The notes under the pieces are model-generated. The model searched no databases and was not told where the DNA came from. It saw nothing but the letters and a program-made list of their open reading frames with translations. From Pohlia nutans (Eukaryota > Streptophyta > Bryopsida > Bryales > Mniaceae): 64,000 nt of DNA. The stretch spans positions 1,488,001 through 1,552,000 of the forward strand of contig CM040094.1 of NCBI GenBank assembly GCA_022496805.1. Reading direction: 5' to 3'. Below are positions 11,885 to 24,542 of this stretch, in pieces (positions within the stretch are counted from its first letter, which is position 1; each line of letters starts with the position of its first letter). The translations under genes were made by a program, and so were the position numbers.

Positions 11885-12154
11885 CTCGGGGGGTGCACTC
11901 TACATTATGTTTGAGAATCACGTGCGTTCATGACCCCTTCTAAAAAACTCCTTGTATACGAGAGGTTATATGTCTAAATACCTTTGTATACAAATATATT
12001 CCGTTTTAAAGCTATGTTTAGTGTATGTATATGTGAATATTTTCAGTTTTAAATGTGTTTATTGTATGTATACGTAATATGGCAGTGTTCAAATTAATAC
12101 CCCTTCTGTGCATTCACATATACTCGTACATGTTTAGTATAGTGCACCCCCGAG
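11885..12154. mobile_element. hAT-like MITE, ends CTCGGGGG
   Basis: Inverted ends CTCGGGGGGTGCACT...AGTGCACCCCCGAG are flanked by 8-bp direct repeats AATTGGAT (11877-11884) and ATTTGGAT (12155-12162), 7 of 8 matching. Eight-bp duplications point to the hAT superfamily. The interior is shared with 25056-25250. Confidence 0.65.
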
Positions 12155-12754
12155 ATTTGGATATTGTATGGAAAGTTACAAAGATTTATGAAACTCTTGC
12201 AATTGTACTTGCTTCTGCCAAAATATAGGCATTTTTATACTCATCATCTTTGGAAGGATTCAATGCAGTGTCTGGATGTTGTTTGCAAAAGTTAGAATGA
12301 GTTCAAGTGTTCTAAATTTCTTCTTTGACAACAGGTACATATTGGACACATGCTGAACATCTGATAAAATGGCCCCTTGGTTCCCCGGATTAAGTTCCAG
12401 CACTGACGAGAATTGCAGCGTGCGGTATATAGAATGAAACACCACAGATTAATTAGGGTTAAGCACAGCCAACAATTGGTTACTGCAAGGCAAATGATCT
12501 GAGTAAGGATGTAGACAGCATGAGGAGGGGGGCAGAAATGAGAACTTTACAGGCATGGCCATTCTAGTCCCAGTGGAGCTCTAAATTCTTTCCTGAGATA
12601 TGATTTTCGGGGTTTTTGTTGATGTAAGGAGCTTTTTGGCGATGAAAGTTCATTGTGAATAGAAGGTAATTTTTGATCATAAACATGGAGGCCTTTTTCT
12701 TTCCAGGAATGTGTCTTGTATGTCAAATCATATAATAGGAAAGGTGGAGGCACC

Positions 12755-13290
12755 TTAACCCCTAAAGGTCCACCCCTTTTGTAAAAGTCAAAGCACTATA
12801 ATTTGCATACTTTAAATATCACATTGAACGATTTATAATTTTTCATAGATAATCATCGACATTATGAAGGTATGACAAAATTTTCAACATGATTGGAAGA
12901 TATTTTGAATATTTACAAATTTTATGATGTAAACAAGGTAAAAATTCAAAATAAATATGTTTTTGTCAAATTTAATATCAAAAATTATATTTAAGGTAGA
13001 TAAAAGTTATATTTATTTGGAGTAAAAAATTGAAGGTGAAGAAATTAAAAGAGACTTATGATTGAAGCATCTTTAGAAAGCCCTTTGTATTTTGGACACT
13101 CAAAATTCAAAGTTCTCAATGGTGAAAAGTTTCAAATGAAGTTTATTCTCCAATCCCAACGGTCAAAAGATGTATCATAACTTAAACATCTAATGAAAAC
13201 ACCAACTACAATAAAGCTAAGACACTTGATTTTTGGGGCCTTTGACCAAAAATCAAGCATAATAGGGTTGATTGGTCCTTTAGGGGTTAA
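12755..13290. mobile_element. piggyBac-like MITE
   Basis: TTAA (12755-12758) then CCCCTAAAGGTCCA; the right end is TTGGTCCTTTAGGGG then TTAA (13287-13290). It is 536 bp and AT-rich inside, with no coding capacity. Confidence 0.75.
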
Positions 13291-15228
13291 CAGGTCGGTT
13301 GGACTTTAAAAGGTCCAAAGAGCCCTTGCAACCAGTATTATACATCAATATTCTATTGTGTTTGGTATAGTTCCACACCTCCTATGGGTTTAAATTTCAC
13401 GTCGACATGGTTTTAATGAGCTATTGGGGTCTCAATTTGGAACGTTCTATTTACAACAAATGTCAAATATGTCATTGTATCTACTATTCTCATTAGCCTT
13501 CCTTTTAAAGGTTAAACAGCTCATTGCCATTCTACTATCACTAGGAATCTAAATCCAACCACTTGATTGAATGATTGACTAAGGCAAGATGTCCTAAAAC
13601 CACCACCTACCCCAATTATGACATGTAGAGCTGTCTTGGGGCGACCATAGTTGAGACTCAAAACCACCAATTTCACTATTCAAGTAGACCAATGGCATGC
13701 CAAGCATTGTGAAGAAGTAGTTGGCGGTTTTGAGTTAGCTCACGAGTGGAATCTAGGAACAACAAAGTATGAACTTAGGAAATTGGTATGTAATGTATGG
13801 GTCAAAGGTTACTCTCCGCTTTGGAATTTTGTATAAAATTAACAAATGCAAATTAGATATTGCAAATTTTTGCAATCCTCATCAAAACCTATTTCAAATG
13901 CGATCATATTTTTTTCAAATTTAGCACTGCCAAAAATAGGCCAAATTGCATAAGTTCGTGGTTTTAGGACAATCAACCTTAAGGCCCGTTCGCACTTGGC
14001 CTTTGCAAAGACCGTGGATAACAATTTAACACCCCTACAATTTTGGGAAAAATACCTTCTTTGTAGGAAAGGTGTCATCAATGAAGTTTGGAAAGGTGTT
14101 TTTGGGACGCCAACTCCAAAATGGCGCCCCCGAGTATTTGCGGGATCCTGCCACTTCAAATTTGTAATCCAACCCATCACTCCAAGATTCCTACAGTCCA
14201 AATTCAGGAGCTTTGGCGTCCCTACAAACTCTTCCATGGTACAAACACTGACAAGAGATTGTTGCCATTCACTAGTAAAAAAGGTGGCGCTCCCCAGGGA
14301 AAAAATCACTGTGCATACGTGGAATTGGGCACCACATGTCTGGGCAACTCCCTCGACAATGCCACCTTTTTCACTAGTGATTGGTCTTCACGTAAGTGGG
14401 TGATGGCCGAAGCATCAAGACCAATAGGCCAAGGCTAAGCTCGCGAATCAGTGCCTCCCCTTCCGTTTCGCTGGATAACTGGCACAATTTTAGTGGATAA
14501 CTAGATCGTGATCGAGTTCTTCTCGAAAAAATACGGTGTGTAATGCACTCATGTAGTACCTAAAAAGCAAAAAGCATGTATCTTCAACAGCAATAGGAAA
14601 AATAATTTTCAAAAACCTGTCTACCTTTTTTTCAGTAAAAATATCAAAATTCAGATACAAGGGACGCTTCCAACACACGGAAACACTAAATCAGCTCAAC
14701 AAGCAAGGAAAAGAAACAATGAAGTAGGGAGACATGATCAGGCTTTGATATTAGGCAGGCTAATAAGTAAGAGCCTGTACATACAGGAATCAAGTTCCAA
14801 TGTGCAATGTGGAACAACAACCCAGTAGTAGCTAAATATCAGCAGCTTCCAACCTGGCTGGCAAGCAAAATGTACAACTAACTGCACTGGTGATAACTTG
14901 GACCAGTGTCCAATACAAACACATTCCTCCAAGTTGCAGGTTGCTCAAGGATGATGATGTTTAGGGAGGGACAGACTGTTCAGTAATTCCGCCCTTTGGA
15001 GGAATGCCAAATACAAGAGGGAGGAAACATACAAATGAATTGTTTGTTTCTTGGTGTTCGTTGCTGTTTGAACCACATCAATGTACCTCTGTTCCGAAGA
15101 GAACAATCAGAAATATAACTTAAAAGAAAATACACGACCTCAGATCAGATGAAGCCCCTTCCCTTTCTCGAGGGAATCCGTTGCATGTGCGCCAGTCTTC
15201 AAAAGAGTGATTTAAAGGCTCCAACAGC
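13291..15228. other. Gene-free region with one MITE, plus the CCR4 3' side
   Basis: Beyond the MITE at 14270-14379, I see no supported coding region. The part nearest 15228 is probably the 3' untranslated region of the minus-strand CCR4 gene. No clear polyadenylation signal stands out. Confidence 0.5.
14270..14379. mobile_element. CACTA-type MITE copy 2
   Basis: CACTAGTAAAAAAGGTGGCG...GCCACCTTTTTCACTAGTG with a perfect 3-bp duplication, ATT at 14267-14269 and 14380-14382. The interior shares the AATTGGGCACCAC segment with copies 1 and 3. Confidence 0.75.
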
Positions 15229-18200
15229 CTACCGACGGAGGCGAGGCTTACAGCGAAACTCCGCTAGCAAGGCAATGTGGTCAGATGACCATTCTGGAGA
15301 AGGTAACCCAGTGTCCTTACGTAAACTATCCTCATCCAGCAGCTCCAAAAGTGATTCCACACTCAGAGAGTCGGCTGTACATTATCACCATTCAAAGATC
15401 ATCAATACACATACTGCAGTGAATATCACCACTAGAATATCATAGATCTGTTTACCACATCCATATTGGAATTTGAGCATTTGAAGTATCAACATAACAG
15501 ACTCAAAAATAAGAGCATCTTATACACCCAAGAAAAAGTGGCCAATATAATAATGCCGTCACGAAGGAAATAGTTCTTACCAGTATAGAAGATGTAATCA
15601 AGAGTCCCCAGAAAATCTCGGGTACAGTTTGTGAATTGCGGTTCACTGGTGGTTGGATCCATCCGCCGCCTCTGTTTCTCTACAGTAGGGCCGATCCCAT
15701 TCATCCTCCCAAATGATGCGTAAGCACTCACCTGTAAAAACACATTCCCAGACTTCAAAATCTTGTCGGCCACATCCGAACCCAATCTCTAAGAGTGCAA
15801 ATATTAGCTCAGCTTGGTTTATACTGTGAGTACGACTAACTCAAAAAACATAAAATGAGAATAACAGCATTAATCATACCACTAGAAGCACGATATGCAT
15901 TGTGTTTCCTTAAAGGATAATGGAGAGGTTGGCCACATCCCCTTCAAACTGATGGAAACACAATTTAAACAACATTGATGCTCACCAATGGCAGTGAGTG
16001 ACAAAGCTTGCTTGGAGGCCGCAGAATGTTCAGTGGATCGACTTGCAGATCCGGATGGGCAGCATCAACGCGGCCAGTTGACAACAGACAGTGAGGTGCA
16101 CTGCAAAACGTTCCAATATGCCAAAGCATACGTCAGAACCATGTTGATCACTCAAGTTACACAACGCACTACAGAATCACAGTAGCTCTTGATAATCACC
16201 AACCTGCCAGGAACTGAGTTGAAATCGCCAGCCACCAGCATAGGAATATCTGCGCTGGCTGCTATCTTCTCAAGTCCCTTCAGCAGAGTGTGTACCTACA
16301 CGCACAAGGCACCCAAACACTTCATTACATTTGGACATACACCAATCCATAGAAGACAGAACAGATCAATCTTCATAGATGCTTTCTATTCCTAGTGTCA
16401 AACAATTTTGAGCTTCAACTTTGACTAGTGTCGAGAAGATATTTTTCCTGAAGAGCTGACCAACGATCTCATCTCTAAGAGAGAAAATTGAGGTAATCAA
16501 AGTCAAGTCTTTCCACACCTGCCAGAGCTTCACATCCTTGAGTTCCAGATTGGCATGAATGTGCGTGTTTGCCTACCCAAAAAGCACGCCAACCCAGGAA
16601 AAGTGAGTCGGATCCAAACGAATGTAACAAAAACTTACAGAATCAGAATCAGTGAAGACTGCTGAACTATGGTGGAACTATGGTCTGAAGGTAGTCAAGT
16701 TTCAACAAATTCAAGAACTGTGGATGAGTAAATTTCTCATGAATCCATATCAGCTAGACTTGCTGTTCTCATGTAATACCAGTCAGTGAGAGATGGATAT
16801 TTACCACACAGAGAAGCTGCCCACGCTTGCCAGAAGCTGCTTGAGCATCCATAAACCCACCAGTGTCCCGGGCTTCCAGTACGACAATTAAAGCCACATT
16901 GTCCTGCACGTAACAAAGGAAAGGGTAATTCACGTGTGAAATTTCTGCACACATCAATGATTATAACATATTCATAGAGAAAAAATTTTGAAGAAAAATT
17001 TCAATAGCAGCAGTTTAAGGTGGTTACCCCATTCCCAACTGGCTCCTTTTACCAACAGCTAGGGGCATTATCCACAATCAATGCGAGAACGGTGTTGGTT
17101 GTAGCATGAGTTACAGTTGGGAATGGGTTCTCTCTTGTTGGTTCTAGTATGTGTAAGTGTGGTTATGGGTTCGTTGTTGTTGGTTCAAGCATCTTTAGTG
17201 TGTGCAATACAAATCTTCTTTAGACAGAAAGAGGTGTACCTATATGACGTGAATGGGATGCGTCATACTTCAACTTTGAAAATTTGTAACTAATTCATTC
17301 TTCATCCAAAAATTATGTTTCAACTTGCGTTGGAATCTAATTCTTCTTGCCTATCTCTGAAAAATAATAACACTAAATAATTTCAGTGCCTCATATCCGT
17401 ATTTCTTATTCAGTTGGGAATGGGGTAACCACCTTATGCACTGTTTGGTTTGCATTCTTAAACCATATATATCAGAGATTATACCTCCAAGCAATAATGT
17501 AAAAGAAAAAATGCACCAATATGGTGAAAAGAACCTTTAAAAGCCGACTCAAAGCCGCTTTTTTGTTTGTTGGTAGCAAAGCTTCGGACAAAGACTGTGC
17601 AGCTTTGTTGAACTCCACCTGCACATCCGATCATAAATGAGAAAGGCACATCGAAATTGTGCATATCACATAGGACGTCACAGACATTTCATTAGCACTT
17701 GTAGCGAACACATACAACCAAATACTCACACAAAGTATCAAATATAAAAATATTAAATATACAGAGAGGAGTAGTTGTAGTCCAATATCCAGTATCCTAC
17801 CTCATATTTCTTCACCAAAGAGAACCGATCACGCCGGAAAAATGTAGCACAACCATCGATGACGTAAACAGAACCTGTATAAATCTGCGAAAGATTACCA
17901 AACACTGGTCAGCCCTTGCGAATATTATACTCCGTTCGACCAGGTTACACAAGTCGAGACTTAATACACTGAAAATACGACCTCCCACAGCCAAGAAAGG
18001 AGCAAGCTTTACTCAATTCTAAAAAGTCCAGTAAGAAATCTTCAAGCAATATATCCTTAAAATATAGAGATTATCATCCCAAACTACAACTTGGTGGAAC
18101 TTGTCGAATCTACAACGGCAGATAACAATCGCTGCAAACAAACGACACATAGGGCCTTACCTCGCCAGTTTTCTTCTTGTAGACACCCGTGTAACCATGC

Positions 18201-20110
18201 TTCTCTAACTCAGGCGAATAAAAATCATCATAATGATCACTTTGCACCTGCACATCCAAACCCCAGCATTCCATTCAAAACCCTGCACCACCCCAAAGAT
18301 GCTTACTCATTCCTTACAGTAATGAACCTCGCAATTGAAGACATACAACGGTGGTAAAACCAAAACCAACTTGGGCTCAAGGAAACTCATTCTCAGATTA
18401 TCACTATAGTCTCTTCTTAAAACATGCATAAAACTAGGCCGATCACTACCAACTCTCGTTCAGAAGTGACCGTTACCTCCTGAAGACACAGAATATCTGC
18501 TCGGTACGCCACAATCTCTTGCAGCAGATTTTGCCTCCGGTAAGTCCATGCCAATGCCCACGGAGGACAGTAGCTGTACTGCTCACTCGTTGCATACAGA
18601 TCTGACAGGACATTGTAAGACAGCACTGTGAATGTCCCTGAAGATGCCGTTCGCCCGTCCGTCTCCCCCGAACCCATCCCCTCCATTGAATTCATAGAAA
18701 TCAGCTGACGCGGGGTTGGAGACGGTGCAGGAATCACGCGTGATGTTTGCCTCTGATGCGGAGTAGCCGCAGGCCGCCCCGTGCTTCCATCGATAGCCAC
18801 ACACTCTATCTTCAGCATGTGACCCACGTCCTCCATCGTCGGCGTGTAAGTCTTGCCCTGCCCGACCTCGCACCACACATCACCAGCTTCCTGGTTCTGG
18901 TTGTGCGATGCCATCCGAATTGGGCTGGAGAATACGGACCCATTGCTGTGGTTAGCCGAAGTGTACGTTGCAGCACCACCTAGACTCCCATCCAGAGATC
19001 GCAGAGTCTTCGCTGGATTCGAGTTGAACGAGAACGGGGACTCTTCCTCTTCGATGCCATTTTCTCGCTTGTCCGCGGCCTCCTGGTGCATGATCAGGTG
19101 CTGCCGCCATGAGTCCATAAAACACTTCTGCGTGCAATGCAAGCTCTTCGACTGAGCGAGCTTGGCTTTCAAGCACTGGACACATTGCAACGTAGCAGCT
19201 TCCGACGGATGTACACTGCAGACTAGAACCTTCTGCTCACTCTGTAGTCGAAACCTATACATTGCACAAACAGATCAAACTTCTTCCTCACTGAATAAAG
19301 CTTCTTCACTGAGAGACTGAAGATGGAGGTCGCAGAAATATTATCAACGAAGAGAACTATACTCCAAGTCTCACCACGACCCCGTCTTAAACGGTGTCAA
19401 GTCATTATCAAACACCATCGTGGCAACCGTACACTCAGACCTCTTTAACATGGCCTCCTCTAAAATGATCTTCTAGAATATCCAACAGAAATGCCACACT
19501 GTAGCACAATTGTGACACATTCAAATTATGTCATTTTGGAGGGACCCCAGGCAAGGTACAAAAAAAGTGACCAAAAAAAAGCCGCTAGTGTGTTCAATCG
19601 CAGATTTTTGCCATGTATTACTATCAGAAGCATTCAGAACGTGATAACTAGCTCGACAGGACTTCATTCACACACCGGAAAAAACAGAGACACAGCACTA
19701 ACAGAAACGAAAAAAATTAGAAATCAAAACAGCATGTTCTTTAGTTCCTTGAAAAGTTTACATAATGTACGTCACCAAATCAGACAGATCGCAACCAAAA
19801 CATACCCTAACTCTGCCATTCCAGGATCGTTACATTGAGAGCCGAAGTCATGAGAAAGGTCAATATTTACTTGCACTAGTCTTAGCGATTCAACAACTGC
19901 TTTTAAAACTTACAAACATTTTTTTTTTATGAATGTTAAACCCCAAACATACCATCGGCACTGAAGGAAATAGCCGTCCGTGGACGACGCCTCGGTGACA
20001 TCTTCAGGGGAAAGGCTGGAGTCGCCGCGACGCAGCAGCACATACGCCGACAACTCGCACCCTACGATCGGAATGTCGGTCGGGAGGTGCACCCGCACCA
20101 CACTCAGCAT
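15229..20110 (-). CDS. CCR4: CCR4-type poly(A) deadenylase of the CCR4-NOT complex
   Basis: Eleven exons on the minus strand: 20110-19953, 19254-18477, 18247-18161, 17884-17801, 17618-17535, 16903-16805, 16572-16519, 16295-16204, 16100-15986, 15731-15581 and 15374-15229. All introns are GT-AG and all phases close, giving 615 aa, near the usual plant CCR4 length. The N-terminus MLSVVRVHLPTDIPIVGCEL and a Cys/His-rich segment (about 65-110, CVQCLKAK, HCTQKCF) are the plant-specific extension. The exonuclease-endonuclease-phosphatase domain starts about residue 263 with VLSYNVLSD (Asn267). It continues with CLQE (Glu312), GDFNS (Asp472, Asn474), DYIFYT (Asp562) and SSDH (Asp599, His600), so all expected catalytic residues are present. 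The family removes mRNA poly(A) tails in the cytoplasm. Plant CCR4 proteins lack the leucine-rich repeat of yeast Ccr4, as here. The intron between exons 5 and 6 carries a MITE. Confidence 0.95.
17019..17434. mobile_element. TA-flanked mariner-like MITE inside a CCR4 intron
   Basis: Inverted ends AGGTGGTTACCCCATTCCCA...TGGGAATGGGGTAACCACCT are flanked by TA on both sides (17017-17018 and 17435-17436). It is 416 bp without coding capacity. It lies in the intron between exons 17618-17535 and 16903-16805. A TA duplication with clean inverted ends suits Tc1/mariner-type MITEs. Confidence 0.65.
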
Positions 20111-20630
20111 GATGTTTCGCCCCCTCCCTTGTAAACTCTAGCTCCGCTGGAGTTTCTCACAACAGTAGTAATTCTCCTGCCCCGCAACCCTTTCAATTCC
20201 ACACCAACAATTGCAAAATGCGCGTGGGGCGGATCCGCCATCAGGTGTTCCCTGTGCGCGCCAGCGTTTCCTCTTCGACACCTCTCCCTTCACAACAAAA
20301 AAAATTCTCCTCCCCTTGCAAAACCTAAAAATCTCAGCTCCTCCTCACTGCCATTTCATGAAACCCTAAATGCTCCTCCCCACGCAGCTTGCATTCTCCA
20401 TTACACTCAAATGCGAGCTGTTTGCTGTTTCCAAAGCGACTGAATCGTTTCTCGTGCCTTCCGTGTGGAGGTGAAACCCTATTTATGTGACAGCGGAAAA
20501 TGGTGGCGTGCGAGGGGTGTAGGGCACGAGAGGAGATGATTCGGGTACCAAAATGAGCGGGAAGAGGAGACTGAGAAGCTGGTGCGATGCGTTTTGCGAG
20601 GGGAGGCGCCCAGACGGAGACGGATTGCGG
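20111..20630 (-). promoter_or_regulatory. Promoter and 5' leader of the CCR4 gene
   Basis: GC-richer, C/T-rich sequence directly before the CCR4 start, as expected for a plant leader. From 20630 outward the sequence becomes a dispersed repeat also found at 26103 and 46383, which sets the likely outer limit of the native promoter. Confidence 0.4.
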
Positions 20631-22745
20631 GAAGAGGATGGCGATGGCGGATAAAGGTCGCCGAGGGAGGGGCCGCAACAACAACAGAGGCTTCAGGCGC
20701 TTCCACTGAGCTCGGCCGCCCGGTCATGGGGCTGGGATTCCCCTGGTCATTCCCTTCGCCCCTATCACCGTGCCCCTTTGCAGCCCAACTAGATACTTTT
20801 GAATCTATGACACACAATGTAGTTTTTTTCCCTATCCCCGTGATTTTCAGCTGAATATGTTTATAAATACAATAAAATTTGAGAATCTTGTCCTTATTTT
20901 AAAAAGGGTTTAATGTAGTAAGATACTGTTTTCTCTTGCTTCATCAAGAGATTTAGTTCTGAAATGAAAATTGTGTATGTTTATTTGCACGTAACTTCAT
21001 TTAGCGGTTCTATGCAAATACTCTTTTTTTTCCTTTTTATTTTTATTTTATTTTTATTTTGTCATTCATCATCAATCAGTTGCTTATTTTCCATCTAATC
21101 AAGAGTTTTAAGTTTTAGGTTTGTGTATGTATGTTTGTTTGTTTATTTGCATTTAAACTTCATTTAGCGAAATACCCTCCTCTTTCTTCTCATCTACCAT
21201 CGATTTACATACTTTCCATACAATAAAAAAGAAGACTTTTGTTGAAGTCCTAGTTGATATTTTTGAGCAAGAGTATGACTTATAGTTCACTAAAAGTAAG
21301 TTACCATTTCATTTAAAAACATAATAACCTTTTCATTTCAATTTTACATAAATCAAGTGTTTCTTTCCCCGACCACGAGGTTTTAAATTTAATACTAGGT
21401 TGGTTTGTGCCAAAGTTTAGAATTTCGAGGTCGAACAGTCCTTGCTCACGTACATGGTTTATGATATATAATAGGTTGTATGAATAAGTTGTGAAATTTT
21501 GAAATTGTGTTCTTTGTTTCTCCAAAAGTGAGGTGATTTTTTTCAACGTGTGTTAATGTAAATGGTTTTTTCATTTAAACACAAAAGAGGGGCAAGTTTA
21601 TATTGTGGAACCCTCATGCACTCGAAAAGTATCTATGTAGAACTCTTATTCTTTCCAAAAGCGTGAGTAAGTTATGACTCTTAGTTAACTTCAAAAGTAC
21701 TTTTTCCACTCTTTCATATCTATTTTTTTCTTAGTAATGCTTTTGCAACATTCAAGTTTTTAAAGAGACTACTTTAGGGATTGATGTATATCTTCACTGT
21801 GATCAATTAATTGTACTCGCATGCAAATTTGAACTAAATTGTATTGTATGATTCTTTTTAAAGTTTCCCTTCACATCACATAATTGGCCAATGTCGTTCC
21901 TCAAGAATGTTGAACAACTCAGTTTGTTGTCTTTCTTAACATTCTTGAGCATCTCCTATTGTTTGGTGTGACTTACTTCTTGTTGACATCCTTGAGCATC
22001 TCCTATTGTTTAGTGTGAGTGACCATTTTGCTGTGTTTTGATGTGATTGCAAGTGATCCCTTTATCATGGTATGAATGTTCTTTTTGTCCTTTTACAAAT
22101 GGTCCTTTTTGTCCGTGTGTGTTTGACCTTTTATAACATTCCTGAACAGTTTCGTTTGTTGTTGGAGGCGTCAGCCACTTTGTCCTAACTGCACGGCACT
22201 GGGATTTGCACTCCAAGTCTAGTTATTAGGGAGTCTACGACGTTGAGCCAAGTCCTTTTTGTCCTTGTGTGTTTGACTTTTTATAATATTCCTGAACAGT
22301 TTCTTTGTTGTTGGAGGCGTCAGCTACTTTGTCCTAACTGCACGGCACTGGGATTCACACTCCAAGTCTAGTTATTAGGGAGTCTACGACGTTGAGTCAA
22401 GTCCCTTTTGTCATTGTGTGTTTGACTTTATATAATATTCCTGAACAGTTTCTTTGTTGTTGGAGGCGTTAGCCACTTTGTCCTAACTGCACGGCACTGG
22501 GATATGCACTCTAAGTCCACTTGTAGGGAGTCTACGATGTTGAGCCAAGTCCTTTTTGTCCTTGTGTGTTTGACCTTTTATAATATTTCATTTACTCTTT
22601 TTGTCCAATGTATAAGAAATTGGTTAATATTTGACCTTTTGTTTTCAATAACATTCTTCATTAAGTTGCTCCCTTTGTCTATTGTAAAGAAACTCAATGG
22701 TTGACCTTTCTAGTAATATTCTTGTGCAACTCACTTTTTTCTTTA
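20630..22745. repeat. Dispersed repeat family D, copy 1
   Basis: 20630-20790 (CGGCCGCCCGGTCATGGGGC, TTTGCAGCCCA) recurs at 26103-26252 and 46383-46540. 20785-22745 (TATCCCCGTGATTTTCAGC, the ATTCTTGAGCATCTCCTATT segment, TTTGACCTTT segments) recurs at 41085-42770 and 46900-48684. The copies share order, so this is one multi-kb family. No protein domain is visible, and the ends and class are unknown. Remnants of a large retrotransposon or a large non-autonomous element both fit. Confidence 0.55.
22101..22560. repeat. Three-copy tandem repeat, period ~150 bp
   Basis: The unit contains TGTGTTTGACCTTTTATAA, CCTGAACAGTTTC, GGAGGCGTCAGCCACTTTG, CTGCACGGCACTGGGAT and GGGAGTCTACGACGTTGAG. It repeats about three times with few differences, then breaks off. 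It lies within repeat copy 1; copies 2 and 3 have only one such region. Confidence 0.75.
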
Positions 22746-22765
22746 ATTATATCTCATTTAATCCT

Positions 22766-23347
22766 TTAACCCCTAAATGCCCACAGTCCTCTCTAAATTG
22801 GGCAATTTTGCAAAGATGCATTGTAAATGCAACCGAGAGGGATATTTTTGAACTTGATGTATGAATAAAAGTTGTACATTATAAATTTTAGATTTTATCC
22901 ATGTGGTTAGATCCATGATTGCTATAACCAATATTTTGCATAAATTTTGAAACCTAAAATTCAAAATTATTTTGTAATTCAATTACAAAGAAGATATTGA
23001 CAATCTGTAAATGATATTTTATGGTGGGTTGAAATGTAATACTCTAAGTGTTGTGGTTTTTGGAGATTTTTAGGTTTTTTAATTCTATAAGTTGACTTTT
23101 TCAAGAGCACTTTTGAGCTACTTCGAACAAAGATTATAGAGATGTTTGGTGAATCAATGCAACACAAATATGAGGCATAAAAATTTCACAACTCATCCCC
23201 ATTCTAATCAAATAACACATGCATGAATCTAACTTCCTATAAAATCTACAGTAAATTGATGGTACAAAAAAGTGTATGACGGATGAGAAATTTTGGATGA
23301 AATCCCTACATTGTCCCAAAAATGAACGCCTAGGCAGTTAGGGGTAA
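22766..23347. mobile_element. piggyBac-like MITE with a decayed right end
   Basis: TTAA (22766-22769) then CCCCTAAATGCCCA; the right end is GCAGTTAGGGGTAAA, where the TTAA has decayed. The interior is the inverse of the 43763 and 55954 elements. Confidence 0.6.
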
Positions 23348-23490
23348 ACGTTTAGATCTACCACCAATTTCAAAAATAAATTATAAAATTTAGTTGATAT
23401 GTAAAGAAAAATGAAAACATTTTATAAAAAATCTCTAAAATTGGTGGTGGATATAGACGTTTACCCCTAACTGCCCAGGCGTTTGTTTTT
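23326..23490. repeat. Long palindrome/hairpin at the end of the piggyBac-like MITE
   Basis: AACGCCTAGGCAGTTAGGGG, TAAACGT and CTACCACCAATTT on the left are mirrored by AAATTGGTGGTGG, ACGTTTA and CCCCTAACTGCCCAGGCGTT on the right. It shares the TTTAGGGG-type terminal motif and may be a second, very short element nested end to end. Confidence 0.6.
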
Positions 23491-24191
23491 TGAACAATGT
23501 ATAGATTTCATCTAATTTTTCTTTATATATCAACTACAAGAAAAATGGAGTTGATGTATAAAAGAAAGTTTTAAAAATCTCAATGTGTAGATAATGTCTT
23601 TACATTTGAAATTATACCATTTGAATTTGGAATAATAAGCACTATGAGATGGTATAATTTCCATTATTTAATTCTATTTATTTTGGAAAATCATTATTAC
23701 GGTCTCACTTTTCGAACTAAGAATGAAACTTGACATAAACCAATTTTTACATGTAAAAAAATCACAATATCTTATTTTGAAGATCCATACCGTACAAATG
23801 GTAGTCAACTAGCACAAGAACCAAGAAAAACATGAATGTACATGATGTAATAAAGAGAAGGCTTACAATTTGTTCATTGTTCATTGTTTGGATGCAAGCA
23901 CTTCAAGGGTTAAAAGAGCAAGTTAATTAGCTTTTATGAAAAAAGAAAAAAGAAATTTTTGAAAATGTTCATAAAGGTCAACTACATAATAGTTTCAAGA
24001 ATGATATAAAAGCTGATATTTTATGACAATTTTAAACACCACAATTTACATCCATCAACTACACTAAATGGGTTGCCGTATTTTAGTGTGATGTGAGAAT
24101 TGAAGTTTTACCATACTTCGTTCAAAAGTGATGAGAAATAGTGTACCTATGTGTACAACATAAGAGTTGGCCAGTTGTCATTCCTACTTTT

Positions 24192-24293
24192 AGATAGATA
24201 GAAACTGCGGACCTCTTTCAAGGTTGGCGTGAATAAAGTGTCTGTTTGTAAATCCAATATTCATTGAGCAAAGAGCCATTGGTACAATTCCTA
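24192..24293 (-). repeat. 5'-truncated SINE copy
   Basis: Minus-strand match to the SINE 3' region, with (TCTA)n as AGATAGATAG at its left edge, followed by GGCGTGAATAAAGTGTCTGT. Confidence 0.55.
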
Positions 24294-24542
24294 CTTTCAT
24301 TCATTTTTTACAAGAACATTAATGGACTTGGCCGTCAATGCTAGTAAAAACAATTATAAAAAGAGATGCCCAAAATTTCAAAAAATTGTTTTTCAAAGAA
24401 GTTTTATCTTCTATGGGGAAAAAGAAAATTTTCAAGAATATCCATTGAATCTTACAAAATATTCACATCAATTCGATACTTCAATTAAGTATTTAGTAGG
24501 AGCTGCCAATCCAATTGCCGAGTACGGTATATCTCCCTAAAA

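Noticed and set aside
20334..20854. Overlapping 90-116-aa frames upstream of CCR4
   Set aside because: They lie in the GC-rich leader/promoter and the dispersed repeat; no conserved protein features.
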